Assembly: GCF_014647795.1 (NCBI RefSeq)
Contig: NZ_BMPW01000001.1
Span: forward strand, 1-64,000
DNA length: 64,000 nucleotides
Direction: 5' to 3'
Source: Actinoplanes campanulatus
GTDB taxonomy: Bacteria > Actinomycetota > Actinomycetes > Mycobacteriales > Micromonosporaceae
A program made the translations under genes and the position numbers. This document shows positions 40,606 through 49,542 of the stretch, piece by piece (position 1 is the stretch's first letter; every line of letters starts with the position of its first letter). Under the pieces are notes generated by a model. The model was not told where the DNA came from. It did no database searches and saw only the letters and a list, made by a program, of their open reading frames with translations.

Positions 40606-41346
40606 TCATTCCCAGCGGAAGAACTTCACGGCGGCGGCGCCGCAGATCACCAGATATCCAATGAGCACGGTAATCGAGAGCCATTCCGGCGACTGTCCCG
40701 TGAGGGCGCCGTTCATCAGGTCCTGGCCGGCCGCGAACGGGGTGAAGTCACCGATCCGCTGGAGCACCTCGGGCATCAGCTCCCGCGGCGCCCACAGCCC
40801 GGCGAGGAACATCATCGGGAAGAACAGGAAGGTGCCGATCGCGTTGGCCGTCTTGCCGGTCGGCGCCAGGGCCGCCAGCAGCAGGCCGATGGCGAACGCG
40901 CCGGAGCAGTTGAGCAGGATCGCCAGGAGCAGGGTGAGCGGCGACTCCGGGATCGGCACGTCGAACGCCAGGTGGGCGACCGTGTAGACGAGGACGGCGG
41001 ACACCAGCACGGTGGCCAGGTTCATCGTCAGTTGCGCGGCCAGCAGCAGCGTGGGGCGGACCGGGGTGGTGGCGAACCGGCGCAGGATCCCCCGCTCACG
41101 GTAGGTGGCGAGCACCGCGGGCATCCCCTGCAACCCGATGATGCCGATGGCCAGCCCGAGGGCGGCTCCGGCGTAGACGTCGATCACCCGGAGACCGCCC
41201 AGCTCCGGCGGGGTCTCCTGCATGGTCGGCACGTTGCCGAGGATGGTGATCAGCAGGAGCGGGAAGAGCAGGGTGAAGAAGACGTAGAGCGGATCGCGGA
41301 GGGTGAGCTTGAACTCGGACAGGGTCAGCTTGGTGAAGACGGACAT
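40606..41346 (-). CDS. ABC-2 type transporter permease
   Basis: This 246-aa protein has six membrane helices. TLRDPLYVFFTLLFPLLLITILG at its start and TYRERGILRRFATTPVRP before the third helix are typical of ABC-2 permeases such as drug or lantibiotic exporters. ATG MSVFTKL with GGGGAG 8 nt upstream is preferred. A GTG three codons earlier overlaps the ATPase stop (GTGA), so coupling is possible. It should form the channel with the adjacent ATPase. Confidence 0.9.
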   Translation of the reverse strand: MSVFTKLTLSEFKLTLRDPLYVFFTLLFPLLLITILGNVPTMQETPPELGGLRVIDVYAGAALGLAIGIIGLQGMPAVLATYRERGILRRFATTPVRPTLLLAAQLTMNLATVLVSAVLVYTVAHLAFDVPIPESPLTLLLAILLNCSGAFAIGLLLAALAPTGKTANAIGTFLFFPMMFLAGLWAPRELMPEVLQRIGDFTPFAAGQDLMNGALTGQSPEWLSITVLIGYLVICGAAAVKFFRWE

Positions 41347-41351
41347 GGTGT

Positions 41352-42245
41352 TCACTCCCCGCGGGTGAGGTGGACGAAGGCGTCGTCGAGGGTGGCCTGT
41401 TCCAGGGTCAGCTCGGCGGCGACGATGCCGTCGCGGGCGAGCACCGAGATGACGGCGTGCAGCAGGTTCCCGGAGCCGATGATCTCGATCCGCGGGCCCT
41501 GGTGGCTCAGCTCGCGCACCTCGGGCAGGGCGGTGAGCAGCTCGTCGGCGAACGGCGCGGACGGGCGGAACCGGATCCGCTGCTCGTCGCCGGCCCGGTT
41601 GATCAGGCCGCCCGGGGTGTCGAGGGCGGCCACCGCACCCTTGTCGATCACCACGATCCGGTCGCAGAGGCGCTCGGCCTCCTCCATGAAGTGGGTGACC
41701 AGCAGCAGGGTGACCCCGCGGTCGCGGATGCCGGAGATCAGGTCCCAGGTGTCCCGGCGGGCCTGCGGGTCGAGGCCGGTGGTCAGCTCGTCCAGGATGG
41801 CGACCTCGGGGTTGCCGAGCAGGGCCAGCGCGATGGACAGCCGCTGCTTCTGGCCGCCGGAGAGCTTGCCGAACCGGGTCCTGAGCTTGGCGGTCAGGCC
41901 CAGGTCGCCGGCCAGCTCACGCCAGTCCGCCGGGTTCGGGTAGAAGGCGCTGTACAGCTCCAGCGCCTCGCGGACGGTGATCTTGTCCTGGAGTTCGCTC
42001 TCCTGGAGCTGCACCCCGATCCGGGCGCGCAGCTCCGGGTCGCCGGCCGGGCGCCCGAGCACCGTGATCCGGCCCGAGTCGGCGGTACGCAGCCCGGCGA
42101 TGCACTCGACGGTGGTGGTCTTGCCGGCGCCGTTCGGGCCGAGGATCCCGAAGATCTCGCCGGCCTCGACGGTGAACGACACATCCCGGACGGCTACGGT
42201 CTCGCCGTACCTCTTCGCCAGGTTCTCGACCTCGATGACTGTCAT
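41352..42245 (-). CDS. ABC transporter ATP-binding protein
   Basis: This 297-aa protein has Walker A GPNGAGKT (36-43), the Q-loop VQLQES, signature KLSGGQKQR, Walker B VAILDELTTGLD and H-loop LLVTHFMEEAE. The DELTTGLD form is often seen in actinobacterial DrrA-like exporters. It energises the permease encoded next. It is the first gene of the ABC-kinase-regulator operon. A short C-terminal domain beyond the core may be regulatory. The exported substrate is unknown; hydrophobic drugs or peptides are likely. Confidence 0.93.
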   Translation of the reverse strand: MTVIEVENLAKRYGETVAVRDVSFTVEAGEIFGILGPNGAGKTTTVECIAGLRTADSGRITVLGRPAGDPELRARIGVQLQESELQDKITVREALELYSAFYPNPADWRELAGDLGLTAKLRTRFGKLSGGQKQRLSIALALLGNPEVAILDELTTGLDPQARRDTWDLISGIRDRGVTLLLVTHFMEEAERLCDRIVVIDKGAVAALDTPGGLINRAGDEQRIRFRPSAPFADELLTALPEVRELSHQGPRIEIIGSGNLLHAVISVLARDGIVAAELTLEQATLDDAFVHLTRGE

Positions 42246-42327
42246 GCGGACAGCGTCGCGTGGCGGGCGCCGTGCCCGAATCGAACAGCGGGCGGCCGTC
42301 GCCGTCCACCGATCGGTTGATGCCGGT

Positions 42328-43458
42328 CTACACCGTGGCGTTGCTGCGGCGCAGGCCGGCGTAGACCGAGCCGATCTGCGCGGCCACCCGCTTCCACGAG
42401 TACGCCTGGCGGGCGCGGTCCAGGGCGGCGGTCGCGTACGTGAACCGGCGCACCTTGTCGTTGATCAGCCGGCGCAGTGCCCCGCCCAGCGCCCGCGGGT
42501 CCCGGGCCGGCACCAGGTCGCCGGTGAGCCCGTCGACCACCGTCTCGGTCAGGGTGCCCACCGCGGTCCCGACCACGGGCAGCCCGCAGGCCATCGCCTC
42601 CAGGGCCGACCGCTCGTCGCCAGGGGCGGCCACCAGCACGTCCGCCGACCTGTACCAGCTGGGCAGCTCCCGCTGCGGCACCGAGCCGACCAGCCGGAAC
42701 CGGTCGGCGACCCGGAACTGCTCGGCCATCGACCGCAGCAGTCCGGCGCCCGGGTCGGCGGGCAGCTGCTCGGGCGGCGGACCGCCGACGACCACCACCT
42801 CGGCGCCGGGAACGTAGCGCATGGCCTGGATGACGTCGCCGAAGCCCTTGCGCTCGACCAGCTTGCCGACCGACAGGATGCGGGGCAGCTCCGGGTCGCG
42901 CGGGGCAGCCGGGCCGTCCGGGGTGAACCGTTCGCTGTCCACACCGGACGGGATCACGGTGAGACGGGCCCTGGGCACGCCGATGCGCACCAGTTCGCCC
43001 ACCTCGTCCTGGGTCTGTGCCACCACCCGGTCCACCGCCCGGCCGAGCGCGCGCTCGTAGCCGGACCGGGACGGGCCCCGCGCGTCGCCGTCGAACTCGC
43101 CGAGCTCGTGGAAGGACTGCACCACCGGCACCCCGATCTGCTTGGCGGCGGTGACCGCGGCCAGGCCGCTGGTCCAGAAGTGGGCGTGCGCGACATCCGG
43201 GGACCAGCCGTCGCGCCACTGCTCGCCGAGCACCCGGGCGAACTCGCCCATGTGCGGGAGCAGCAGGTCGGAGGGGATCGGCCGGATCGGGCCGGCCACC
43301 ACGTTCACCACGTGCACACCGGCCGGGGTGACGACCACCTCGGCGGAGTCCGGGTCCGCGCGGCGGATGTAGACGCGGACCTCATGGCCCAGCTCGGCCA
43401 GCGCGGCGGCCAGTTCATCGGCCCGGCCGGCCGGTTCGGAGATCATCGCAATGCGCAC
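42328..43458 (-). CDS. GT4 family glycosyltransferase
   Basis: This 376-aa protein has two Rossmann domains. The N-terminal RIAMISEPAGRADELAAAL starts the acceptor domain. The C-terminal part has ILSVGKLVERKGFGDVIQAM and the donor motif ERSALEAMACGLPVVGT. GTG with GGAGGAG 5 nt upstream is the start. There is no membrane helix, so it acts in the cytosol or on the inner membrane face. It may build a glycolipid, glycoside or glycan. It is on the same strand as the ABC genes but 83 nt away. Substrate unknown. Confidence 0.88.
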   Translation of the reverse strand: MRIAMISEPAGRADELAAALAELGHEVRVYIRRADPDSAEVVVTPAGVHVVNVVAGPIRPIPSDLLLPHMGEFARVLGEQWRDGWSPDVAHAHFWTSGLAAVTAAKQIGVPVVQSFHELGEFDGDARGPSRSGYERALGRAVDRVVAQTQDEVGELVRIGVPRARLTVIPSGVDSERFTPDGPAAPRDPELPRILSVGKLVERKGFGDVIQAMRYVPGAEVVVVGGPPPEQLPADPGAGLLRSMAEQFRVADRFRLVGSVPQRELPSWYRSADVLVAAPGDERSALEAMACGLPVVGTAVGTLTETVVDGLTGDLVPARDPRALGGALRRLINDKVRRFTYATAALDRARQAYSWKRVAAQIGSVYAGLRRSNATV

Positions 43459-43571
43459 GGGGTCTCCTCCAGATGCTGGGGTCGGGGTACGCGGAGCCAT
43501 TGCCCGGGAGCTTGAACGGCAAAACATGAGCCACTCGTTACGAGCTGCCTACGCAGGGTAATTCGGATCTC

Positions 43572-44009
43572 GTGGCAACCGTGGCACGAACCGTTCAGGC
43601 CCCACCCGACCGAATCTTCGCCGTCCTCGCCGACGGCTGGAGCTACAGCGATTGGGTGGTCGGGACCGTACACATCCGCGACGTGGAGGAGGCCTGGCCG
43701 GCCCCCGGCACGAGGCTCCACCACAAGGCCGGCCCGTGGCCGCTGTCGCTGCACGACTCGTCGACGGTGCTCGCCTGCACCCCCGGTAAGGAGCTGAAGC
43801 TGAACGCCGGGCTGTGGCCGCTCGGGGCCGCCGAGGTGGACATCCGCCTGGACCCGGTCGACGGCGGCGCCACCCGGGTGGTGATCGAGGAGGACTTCAC
43901 CGAGGGCCCGCTGCGGTGGGTGCGCAACAAGCTCAACGACCTGCTGCTGCACCGGCGCAACATGGAGACGCTGCGCCGGCTCGCCGACATCGCCGAACGT
44001 CAGGCGTAG
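43572..44009 (+). CDS. SRPBCC family protein
   Basis: This 145-aa protein has a START-like helix-grip fold: VQAPPDRIFAVLADGWSYSDW, LHHKAGPWPLSLHD and the C-terminal long helix (EGPLRWVRNKLNDLLLHRR). Such proteins bind hydrophobic ligands. The GTG start is the first in frame. Its end overlaps the convergent carotenoid-desaturase-like gene by 10 nt, and the two often occur together in actinomycetes, so it may bind the oxidoreductase's substrate. Confidence 0.82.
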   Translation: MATVARTVQAPPDRIFAVLADGWSYSDWVVGTVHIRDVEEAWPAPGTRLHHKAGPWPLSLHDSSTVLACTPGKELKLNAGLWPLGAAEVDIRLDPVDGGATRVVIEEDFTEGPLRWVRNKLNDLLLHRRNMETLRRLADIAERQA

Positions 44010-45571
44010 ATCACCCGGTGCGCGCCGCTGATCGCGGCCCGGTAGGCGGCCCCGGTCAGCCGCCGGTCACGGGCCAGGGCGGCGCGGGCCGCGTTCGCGC
44101 CCGGCGCGCCGTGCACCCCGCCGCCCGGATGCGCCGACGCGCTGCCCAGGAACAGCCGGTCCACCGGGGTGTCCGGGCGGCCCAGGCCGGGAACCGGGCG
44201 CAGGAACAGCTGCTGGAAGGCGGCCGCCGTGCCACCGCCGAGCGCGCCGCCGACCAGGGACGGGTTCTCCCGCTCCAGGTCGGCCGGGCCGAACACGTTG
44301 CGGCCCACCACCTCGCGCCGGAAACCGGGCGCGTGCTCCTCGACGACCGCCTCCATCCGCTCCACGTGCCCGGCGATCTCGTCGGCCGTCCAGGACGGCC
44401 GGTGCGGCAGATGGGTGTACGCCCACACCGACTCGGTGCCCTCCGGTGACCGGGACGGATCAGCGGTCGTGGTCTGCCCGAGCAGCAGGAACGGGTGCTT
44501 CGGCAGTTGGTCGGAGGCGAGCCGGGCGGCGTACCGGGTCAGCCCGTTCAGGTCGGCGCCCAGGTGCACCGTGCCGGAGCCGGCGGCCGCCGGGTTCGTC
44601 CACGGCATCCTCGTGCGCACCGCCCAGTCGACCTTCACGGTGGCGCCGTCCCAGCGGAAGTGCGCCAGGTCCTCGGTCATCCGCGGCGGCAGCCACCGCT
44701 CGCCGACCAGGTCCAGGAAGAGCGCCGGGGCGGGCACGTCGGCGATCACCGCGCGCCGGGCCCGCCAGTCCCGGCCGTCCGCGGTGCGCACGCCCATCGC
44801 GCGGCCGCGGGCCACCAGGACCCGGGTGACCGGGGCCCCACAGCTTATTTCGCCGGGGAACCGCCGGATCAGGGCCGAGGTGATCTCGCCCGCGCCGCCG
44901 ACCGGAACCGGCCAGCCGACCTGCTGCGCCAGCATGGCCAGCAGCCAGCCGTAGACGCCGCCGCCGGCCTCCTCGGGGGACAGGTCGGTGTGCAGGGCGC
45001 AGCCGGCCAGCGCCAGGGCCGCGCCCTCGCCCTCGAACAGCTCGGAGGCCAGCTCGCGCACCGACAGGACCAGGCGGCGGGCCAGCCGCAGGGAGCCGCC
45101 CACCCGCAACTGCCGGACCAGGCCGAGGCCGTGCCGGACCGGCGGGAACGGGGTGAACAGCGTGTCCATCATCCGGTCCGAGACACCCCGCCATTCCCGG
45201 TACGCGGTACGCCAGCGCTCCCCGTCGCCGGGCGCGAACGCCTCCATCGACGCCATCGTCCGGTCCAGTTCCCGGCTCACCGTGGCGGCCCGGCCGTCCG
45301 GCAGCAGGTGGGTGAACACGTCCGGCGCGTGCGTCCAGCGCAGGTCCAGGTTCAGCGCCTTCATCACCGGGGACGCGTAGCCCAGCGGATAGAAGGAGCT
45401 GAACAGGTCGGACAGGTAGCCGGGGGCGGTCACGTGCCCGGAACGGACGGCGCCGCCCGGGTGCGGGGTGGCCTCCAGGACCCGTACCGACCAGCCGGCG
45501 TCGGCGAGCAGATTGGCGGCGACCAGCCCGTTGTGCCCGGCCCCGATGACGATGGCGTCCACGGTGTCCAC
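44000..45571 (-). CDS. Phytoene desaturase/CrtI-like FAD-dependent oxidoreductase
   Basis: This 523-aa flavoprotein starts with the dinucleotide-binding VIGAGHNGLVAANLLADAG. It has the GGAGEITSALIRRFPG central segment seen in CrtI-like proteins and a C-terminal GSASAHPGGGVHGAPGANAARAAL flavin motif. It would oxidise or isomerise a lipid-like substrate. No other carotenoid genes are near, so a role outside carotenoids is equally possible. GTG is the start. It overlaps the SRPBCC gene at their 3' ends and is divergent from yihY. Confidence 0.85.
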   Translation of the reverse strand: MDTVDAIVIGAGHNGLVAANLLADAGWSVRVLEATPHPGGAVRSGHVTAPGYLSDLFSSFYPLGYASPVMKALNLDLRWTHAPDVFTHLLPDGRAATVSRELDRTMASMEAFAPGDGERWRTAYREWRGVSDRMMDTLFTPFPPVRHGLGLVRQLRVGGSLRLARRLVLSVRELASELFEGEGAALALAGCALHTDLSPEEAGGGVYGWLLAMLAQQVGWPVPVGGAGEITSALIRRFPGEISCGAPVTRVLVARGRAMGVRTADGRDWRARRAVIADVPAPALFLDLVGERWLPPRMTEDLAHFRWDGATVKVDWAVRTRMPWTNPAAAGSGTVHLGADLNGLTRYAARLASDQLPKHPFLLLGQTTTADPSRSPEGTESVWAYTHLPHRPSWTADEIAGHVERMEAVVEEHAPGFRREVVGRNVFGPADLERENPSLVGGALGGGTAAAFQQLFLRPVPGLGRPDTPVDRLFLGSASAHPGGGVHGAPGANAARAALARDRRLTGAAYRAAISGAHRVIYA

Positions 45572-45626
45572 GCGCCGACGCTACCCGCTGAGGTTTGCCG
45601 TAAACCGCGGCCGGGTATAGGCGGGC

Positions 45627-46580
45627 GTGGCCGTGGGGGCGGTGCCGGCGAAGATCCGGCATTTGAGTTTGCGAACTTGGCGGGGCGTCCTGTGGCGCAG
45701 CATCACGGGCTTCATCAACGACGACTGCACCGACTATGCGGCGGCCCTCACCTTCCAGGCCGTCACCGCACTGCTCCCCTCCCTCGTCGTGATCGTGGCG
45801 CTGATCAACCTGGTCACCGACGGGACCACCGCCGTACCGGCGCTGATCGGCATCCTGCGTGACATCGGGCTCGGCTCGGTCGTCGCCAACGACAGCCTGC
45901 TCGCCGTGGTCGACGCGCTGCTGGTCCGGCAGACCTCGGCGAAGGTGCTGCTCGGCTTCGGCCTGGCGCTGGCGATCTGGTCCGCCGGTGGGTACGTCGC
46001 CATCTTCACCCGCGCCTCCAACCGCATCTACAGCGTCCGTGAGGGCCGCCGCTGGTGGACCCTGCACCTGCTCCAGCTCCTCCTCGCGGGCGTGGCGCTC
46101 GTGCTGCTCGCGGTGGCCGGCACCGGGATGGTGATCAGCGGCCCGCTGGTCGACGCGGTCGGCAACGCCCTCGGCGCCGGCGAGACCGTCCGCCGGGTCT
46201 GGTCGGTGGGCCGCTGGCCGATGCTCGTGGGGATCGCGATCATGCTGTTGTCGCTGCTGTTCTGGATCGCCCCGAACGTCCGGCAGCCCCGGTTCCGCTG
46301 GCTCACCCTCGGCGGGGTGGCGGCCCTCGCGGTGTGGACCGCCACGTCGTTCGGCTTCGGGCTGTACGTCGCCAACTTCGGCTCCTACAACCGCACCTAC
46401 GGCAGCCTCGGCGCGGTGATGGCGTTCCTCATCTGGGTCTACCTGTCCAACCTGGCCCTGCTGCTCGGTGTCGAGGTCAACGCCGAGGTGCAGCGCGGGC
46501 GGCTGCGCCAGGCCGGCGACCGGGATCCGGAAACCCCGCTGGCTCCGCGTTTAGCCCCGGACACCCCGGGCACCCCCTGA
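45627..46580 (+). CDS. YihY/virulence factor BrkB family membrane protein
   Basis: This 317-aa protein has six membrane helices. Family features are FINDDCTDYAAALTFQAVTALLPSLVV, GGYVAIFTRASNRIY and the last helices with YGSLGAVMAFLIWVYLSNLALLLGVEVNAE. The function is not known; the family was once called ribonuclease BN. GTG is the start. It leads a three-gene operon with DUF2795 and SRPBCC proteins; the next ATG is 3 nt after its stop. Confidence 0.92.
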   Translation: MAVGAVPAKIRHLSLRTWRGVLWRSITGFINDDCTDYAAALTFQAVTALLPSLVVIVALINLVTDGTTAVPALIGILRDIGLGSVVANDSLLAVVDALLVRQTSAKVLLGFGLALAIWSAGGYVAIFTRASNRIYSVREGRRWWTLHLLQLLLAGVALVLLAVAGTGMVISGPLVDAVGNALGAGETVRRVWSVGRWPMLVGIAIMLLSLLFWIAPNVRQPRFRWLTLGGVAALAVWTATSFGFGLYVANFGSYNRTYGSLGAVMAFLIWVYLSNLALLLGVEVNAEVQRGRLRQAGDRDPETPLAPRLAPDTPGTP

Positions 46581-46583
46581 ATC

Positions 46584-46979
46584 ATGGAACGGGGAAACAC
46601 GAAGCACGGTGCCCTCCTCGACGAGAGGATGGCTCAGGAGACCCGGGGCAACGTCCGGGGGACGGCCGGAGGGCGTGCGGAGGATTGGATGACACCCGAG
46701 CCGGCCGGTGAGGATCAGCCGGAGGTGACGTTCGCGCCCGGTGGTTACGGACGTGGCGTCCCCGCGGGGGTCGGCAGCGCCAAGGGTGAGGCGTTCAGCC
46801 GGTTCGGCAGCTACATCGGCCTGTCCGCATTCCCCGGGAACCGTACCGCGCTGGAGCGTTCGGCGCGCACGCTCGAAGCCCCGGACGACGTGATGCGACT
46901 GCTGGCGGCGCTGCCCGACGGGGAGATCTTCGAGAACGCCGCACAGGCTTGGGAAGCTAGCGAAGGGAGAAACGCGTGA
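46584..46979 (+). CDS. DUF2795 protein
   Basis: This 131-aa protein has an N-terminal NTKHGALLDERMAQETRG segment typical of actinobacterial members and the DUF2795 domain (SAFPGNRTALERSARTL to LPDGEIFENAAQAWEA). It is cytosolic and of unknown function. It is encoded between yihY and the SRPBCC protein, with a 3-nt gap before and a GTGA overlap after, so the three are made together. A stress-related role is plausible but unproved. Confidence 0.85.
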   Translation: MERGNTKHGALLDERMAQETRGNVRGTAGGRAEDWMTPEPAGEDQPEVTFAPGGYGRGVPAGVGSAKGEAFSRFGSYIGLSAFPGNRTALERSARTLEAPDDVMRLLAALPDGEIFENAAQAWEASEGRNA

Positions 46980-47440
46980 GCATCGTCACCGAGTTCGTGG
47001 ACGTCAACGTCCCGGTTCGTAGCGCCTACAACCAGTGGACCCAGTTCGAGGAGTTCCCCCGGTTCATGGAGGGGGTCACGGAGATCCGTCAGCTCGACGA
47101 CACCCACACCCACTGGAAGACCGAGATCGCCGGGGTCCGGCGCGAGTTCGACGCCGAGATCACCGAGCAACTGCCGGACGAGCGGGTCGCCTGGCATTCC
47201 ACCGACGGCGAGAAGCAGGCCGGTGTGGTCACCTTCCACCGGATCGACGACACCCACACCCGGGTCACCGTTCAGATGGACTTCGACCCGCAGGGCCTGC
47301 TCGAGACCGCCGGTGACAAGCTCGGCATGATCGACCGCAAGGTCAAGGGCGATCTCCATCGCTTCAAGGAGTTCATCGAGAGCCGCGGCGGCATCGAGAC
47401 CGGCGCGTGGCGCGGCCAGGTCGACCGCCCCGGCATGTGA
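46976..47440 (+). CDS. SRPBCC family (polyketide cyclase/dehydrase-like) protein
   Basis: This 154-aa START-like protein has VDVNVPVRSAYNQWTQFEEF, FMEGVTEIRQLDDTHTHW, and a C-terminal helix (KVKGDLHRFKEFIESRG). This matches small cyclase/lipid-transport-like proteins common in actinobacteria. The GTG start overlaps the DUF2795 stop. It probably binds a hydrophobic ligand. A hairpin terminator follows. Confidence 0.88.
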   Translation: MSIVTEFVDVNVPVRSAYNQWTQFEEFPRFMEGVTEIRQLDDTHTHWKTEIAGVRREFDAEITEQLPDERVAWHSTDGEKQAGVVTFHRIDDTHTRVTVQMDFDPQGLLETAGDKLGMIDRKVKGDLHRFKEFIESRGGIETGAWRGQVDRPGM

Positions 47441-47457
47441 CCTTCCATCTTCTCGGG

Positions 47458-47479
47458 ACGGCCGCCTCCGGGCGGTCGT
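47458..47479 (+). terminator. Hairpin terminator after the yihY operon
   Basis: ACGGCCGCC and GGCGGTCGT form a 9-bp stem with one G-T pair and a TCCG loop. It is followed by TTTCC, 17 nt after the stop, and is placed between convergent genes. Confidence 0.7.
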
Positions 47480-47488
47480 TTCCGGGTC

Positions 47489-48304
47489 TTATCGAAAACC
47501 ATTTCCGGTACGGCGTGAGCTCGGCGTTTCGGCTCGCCGTACCGTCGGGATCCGGTCCCGGCGCACCACGAGCGTGCCCAGGCCGCCGGCCGCCCGGATC
47601 GCGTAACGGTCCCGGGACCGGCGGAATCCCGGCTCCCGCAGCACGGTTCCGGCCGGGGTGCCGTCGTTCGCGGTCCACGGTGTCCGCACCGACCCGGCGC
47701 CCTCGTCGAACCGCACCCGGAACGGCGCGCCGCCACCGGCCGACAGCATCGCCGTCCCCGACCCGCCGGCCAGCACGACCGGTACGGTGCCGACCGGCTC
47801 CGGCAGCCACAGCTCGGTCAGCCCGGCCGAACCCAGGTAGACCCGCTCCACCCGGCCGTCACGCAGGTTCAGATGCTGCTCGCCGGCGCCCCCGGGCAGG
47901 CGGATATCCCATCGGACGTCCCGGTTCAGCACGATCCGCACCTCGTCCAGGCCGTCCCGGCCGGTGTTCTCCAGCGTCACCGCCACCCGGCCGCCGCGCC
48001 GGGCGACCCTCGGGGCGACACCGGAGTCCGGGGCGGCGCTGATCCGGTAGAGGAGACCCGGAAGATCGGCGAAGCGTACGCGTACCCGGCTTGCCGCATC
48101 ACTCAGAGTGAGTAGCGCTCCGGTGCGCTGATGCAGTGGCCCGACCTCCACCCGGGCTTCGCCCGGCCGTGGCACCGCCCGCGGAGCGGGCGCGGGCGCC
48201 GGGGCGGGCGTCTCGCGAAGGGCGATCAAACCCCCGGCGACCAGCACGGTCAGGCTGGCGACCACGACGATTGAGCGACGAAGACGCAAGGCGGTGGGCA
48301 CCAT
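47489..48304 (-). CDS. Membrane-anchored or secreted beta-rich hypothetical protein
   Basis: The 271-aa sequence has a basic start (LRLRRS), one hydrophobic signal or anchor helix (IVVVASLTVLVAGGLIAL) and a Pro/Ala linker, then a repeat-like beta-rich body. The body has alternating hydrophobic residues and glycines (RWDIRLPGGAGEQHLNLRDG), like DUF4097-type beta-solenoid adhesin domains. The N-terminal start is not certain (MVPTALRL at 48304 or four codons earlier). Function unknown. Confidence 0.72.
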   Translation of the reverse strand: MVPTALRLRRSIVVVASLTVLVAGGLIALRETPAPAPAPAPRAVPRPGEARVEVGPLHQRTGALLTLSDAASRVRVRFADLPGLLYRISAAPDSGVAPRVARRGGRVAVTLENTGRDGLDEVRIVLNRDVRWDIRLPGGAGEQHLNLRDGRVERVYLGSAGLTELWLPEPVGTVPVVLAGGSGTAMLSAGGGAPFRVRFDEGAGSVRTPWTANDGTPAGTVLREPGFRRSRDRYAIRAAGGLGTLVVRRDRIPTVRRAETPSSRRTGNGFR

Positions 48305-48368
48305 CGGACAACGCATAATCGGCCGAACGGGTGACGGCGATGCGTCCATTTCGAGCCAGACTGTCCGA

Positions 48369-48578
48369 GTGCGATCTCCCGGATTCCTCTCCGAACGTCA
48401 GCGGCGCTTCGCCTGGCTGGGTTTTCTGCTCGCCGCCTTCCAGGCGCCACTGGCCGCGAAGCTGATCGATGACGCCTCATGGTTCTTCGCCGTCGTCGTG
48501 GCCGCGCTCGTGGCCACCGTGATCATCGCCGACGACGCCCAGCGCCGCCGCCCCGAGCCCGCCGACTACTCGGAGTAA
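48369..48578 (+). CDS. Small two-helix membrane protein, 69 aa
   Basis: From GTG (RSPGFLSERQRR) the protein has two hydrophobic stretches (LGFLLAAFQAPLAAKL and FFAVVVAALVATVIIA), then an acidic-basic tail ending PADYSE. There is no clear ribosome-binding site, so the start is tentative. Its 3' end overlaps the next gene on the other strand by 13 nt, over a near-palindrome, and both proteins end in DYSE. Function unknown. Confidence 0.58.
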   Translation: MRSPGFLSERQRRFAWLGFLLAAFQAPLAAKLIDDASWFFAVVVAALVATVIIADDAQRRRPEPADYSE

Positions 48579-49003
48579 TCGGGGCGGGCGGTTCGCCGCC
48601 GCCCCCTCAGCTCCGCCTCGTAGAGGTGCCGCCGCCCACCGGCGAACCGCTCCCGGGCCTGGCGTTCCACCTCGCGGAACTCGGCGTAGTACCCGTCGTC
48701 GAACTCCTCGACGATCTGGAACGTCCAGTGCCCCGGGATGACGTTGCGGCCGATCAGCTCCCGCTGGATCCGCTCCGCCATCTCGGTGTGCCCGGCCTGC
48801 ATGAACAGCGAGACCGCCGCGTCCAGCGCGAAGTCCGCCGTGCCGGTCAGCTGATGCGCCGAGTACAGGTGGCCGCGCACCCGCTCCACCGTCTCCAGCG
48901 CCTCGCTCAGCTTCCCGAGCGCCTCCACGGTCAGGTCGTCGAGACCCTCCGGCCGCCGATGCCGTTCGTCCGGGCCGTCGCCCCCGATTCGCGTCCCCAC
49001 CAC
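48566..49003 (-). CDS. Conserved actinobacterial hypothetical protein, 145 aa
   Basis: GTG start with GGAAGGAG about 6 nt upstream. The protein is helical, with LTVEALGKLSEALETVERVR, a hydrophobic ALDAAVSLFMQAG and WTFQIVEEFDDGYYAEFREVE in the middle. It has no membrane helix. It is convergent with the small two-helix gene and overlaps it. It is similar in character to actinobacterial proteins of unknown role. Function unknown. Confidence 0.72.
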   Translation of the reverse strand: MVGTRIGGDGPDERHRRPEGLDDLTVEALGKLSEALETVERVRGHLYSAHQLTGTADFALDAAVSLFMQAGHTEMAERIQRELIGRNVIPGHWTFQIVEEFDDGYYAEFREVERQARERFAGGRRHLYEAELRGRRRTARPDYSE

Positions 49004-49110
49004 TGCTCCTTCCGAGATCGATCCTGGCAGTTCCCCACGGTTTCGAGTTCAACCCGCCTGCAACTCGCAGCGAACCGTCGGTCACCCTGGGCTACCTAAC
49101 GTCTCTTCAC

Positions 49111-49467
49111 ATGAATGGCCTGTTCAGCAACGCCGCCGCCCGCGCTGCTCAGCGCTCCGCTCTCGCCTCGCTCGCCGACCTCACCGCGTCGGTCGGGGTC
49201 AGCGGTCTCGCCGCAGCACAGGAGAGCCCCGGCCTGATGTCGGTGATCGACCAGCACGCCGCCGGAGTGCGGGACAGCCTCGACGCGGACAACCGCCCGC
49301 TCACCGCGATCCTGCTCGCCGCCTACGCCGAGGGTGTCCGCGACGCCGCCTACCAGCACGGCTGGGTCGCCCCCGAGGGGGCCATCGACTGGACCGAGAA
49401 CGACTGGGTCCTCCGCCGCCTCCTCGCGGTCTGCACGCTGGCACGGACCCTCCCCGCCGCACGCTGA
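49111..49467 (+). CDS. Small hypothetical protein, 118 aa (possibly DUF6401-like)
   Basis: ATG MNGLFSNAAARAAQRSALAS starts a helical protein with LADLTASVGVSGLAAAQESP, SVIDQHAAGVRDSLDADNRP and a C-terminal WTENDWVLRRLLAVCTLART. The pattern is like DUF6401 proteins, but I am not certain. It has no signal peptide. The strong hairpin at 49543-49574 follows the stop. Function unknown. Confidence 0.65.
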   Translation: MNGLFSNAAARAAQRSALASLADLTASVGVSGLAAAQESPGLMSVIDQHAAGVRDSLDADNRPLTAILLAAYAEGVRDAAYQHGWVAPEGAIDWTENDWVLRRLLAVCTLARTLPAAR

Positions 49468-49542
49468 CCTGACCGGCGGGCTCGACGCCGCACGGGTCAC
49501 CGGGTCGGGCTCGCCCCATCCAGTGATCGACACCCGACCCTG

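Noticed and set aside
41352-42245. DELTTGLD in place of DEPTTGLD in the ABC ATPase
   Set aside because: This form is common in actinobacterial exporters and does not suggest loss of activity.
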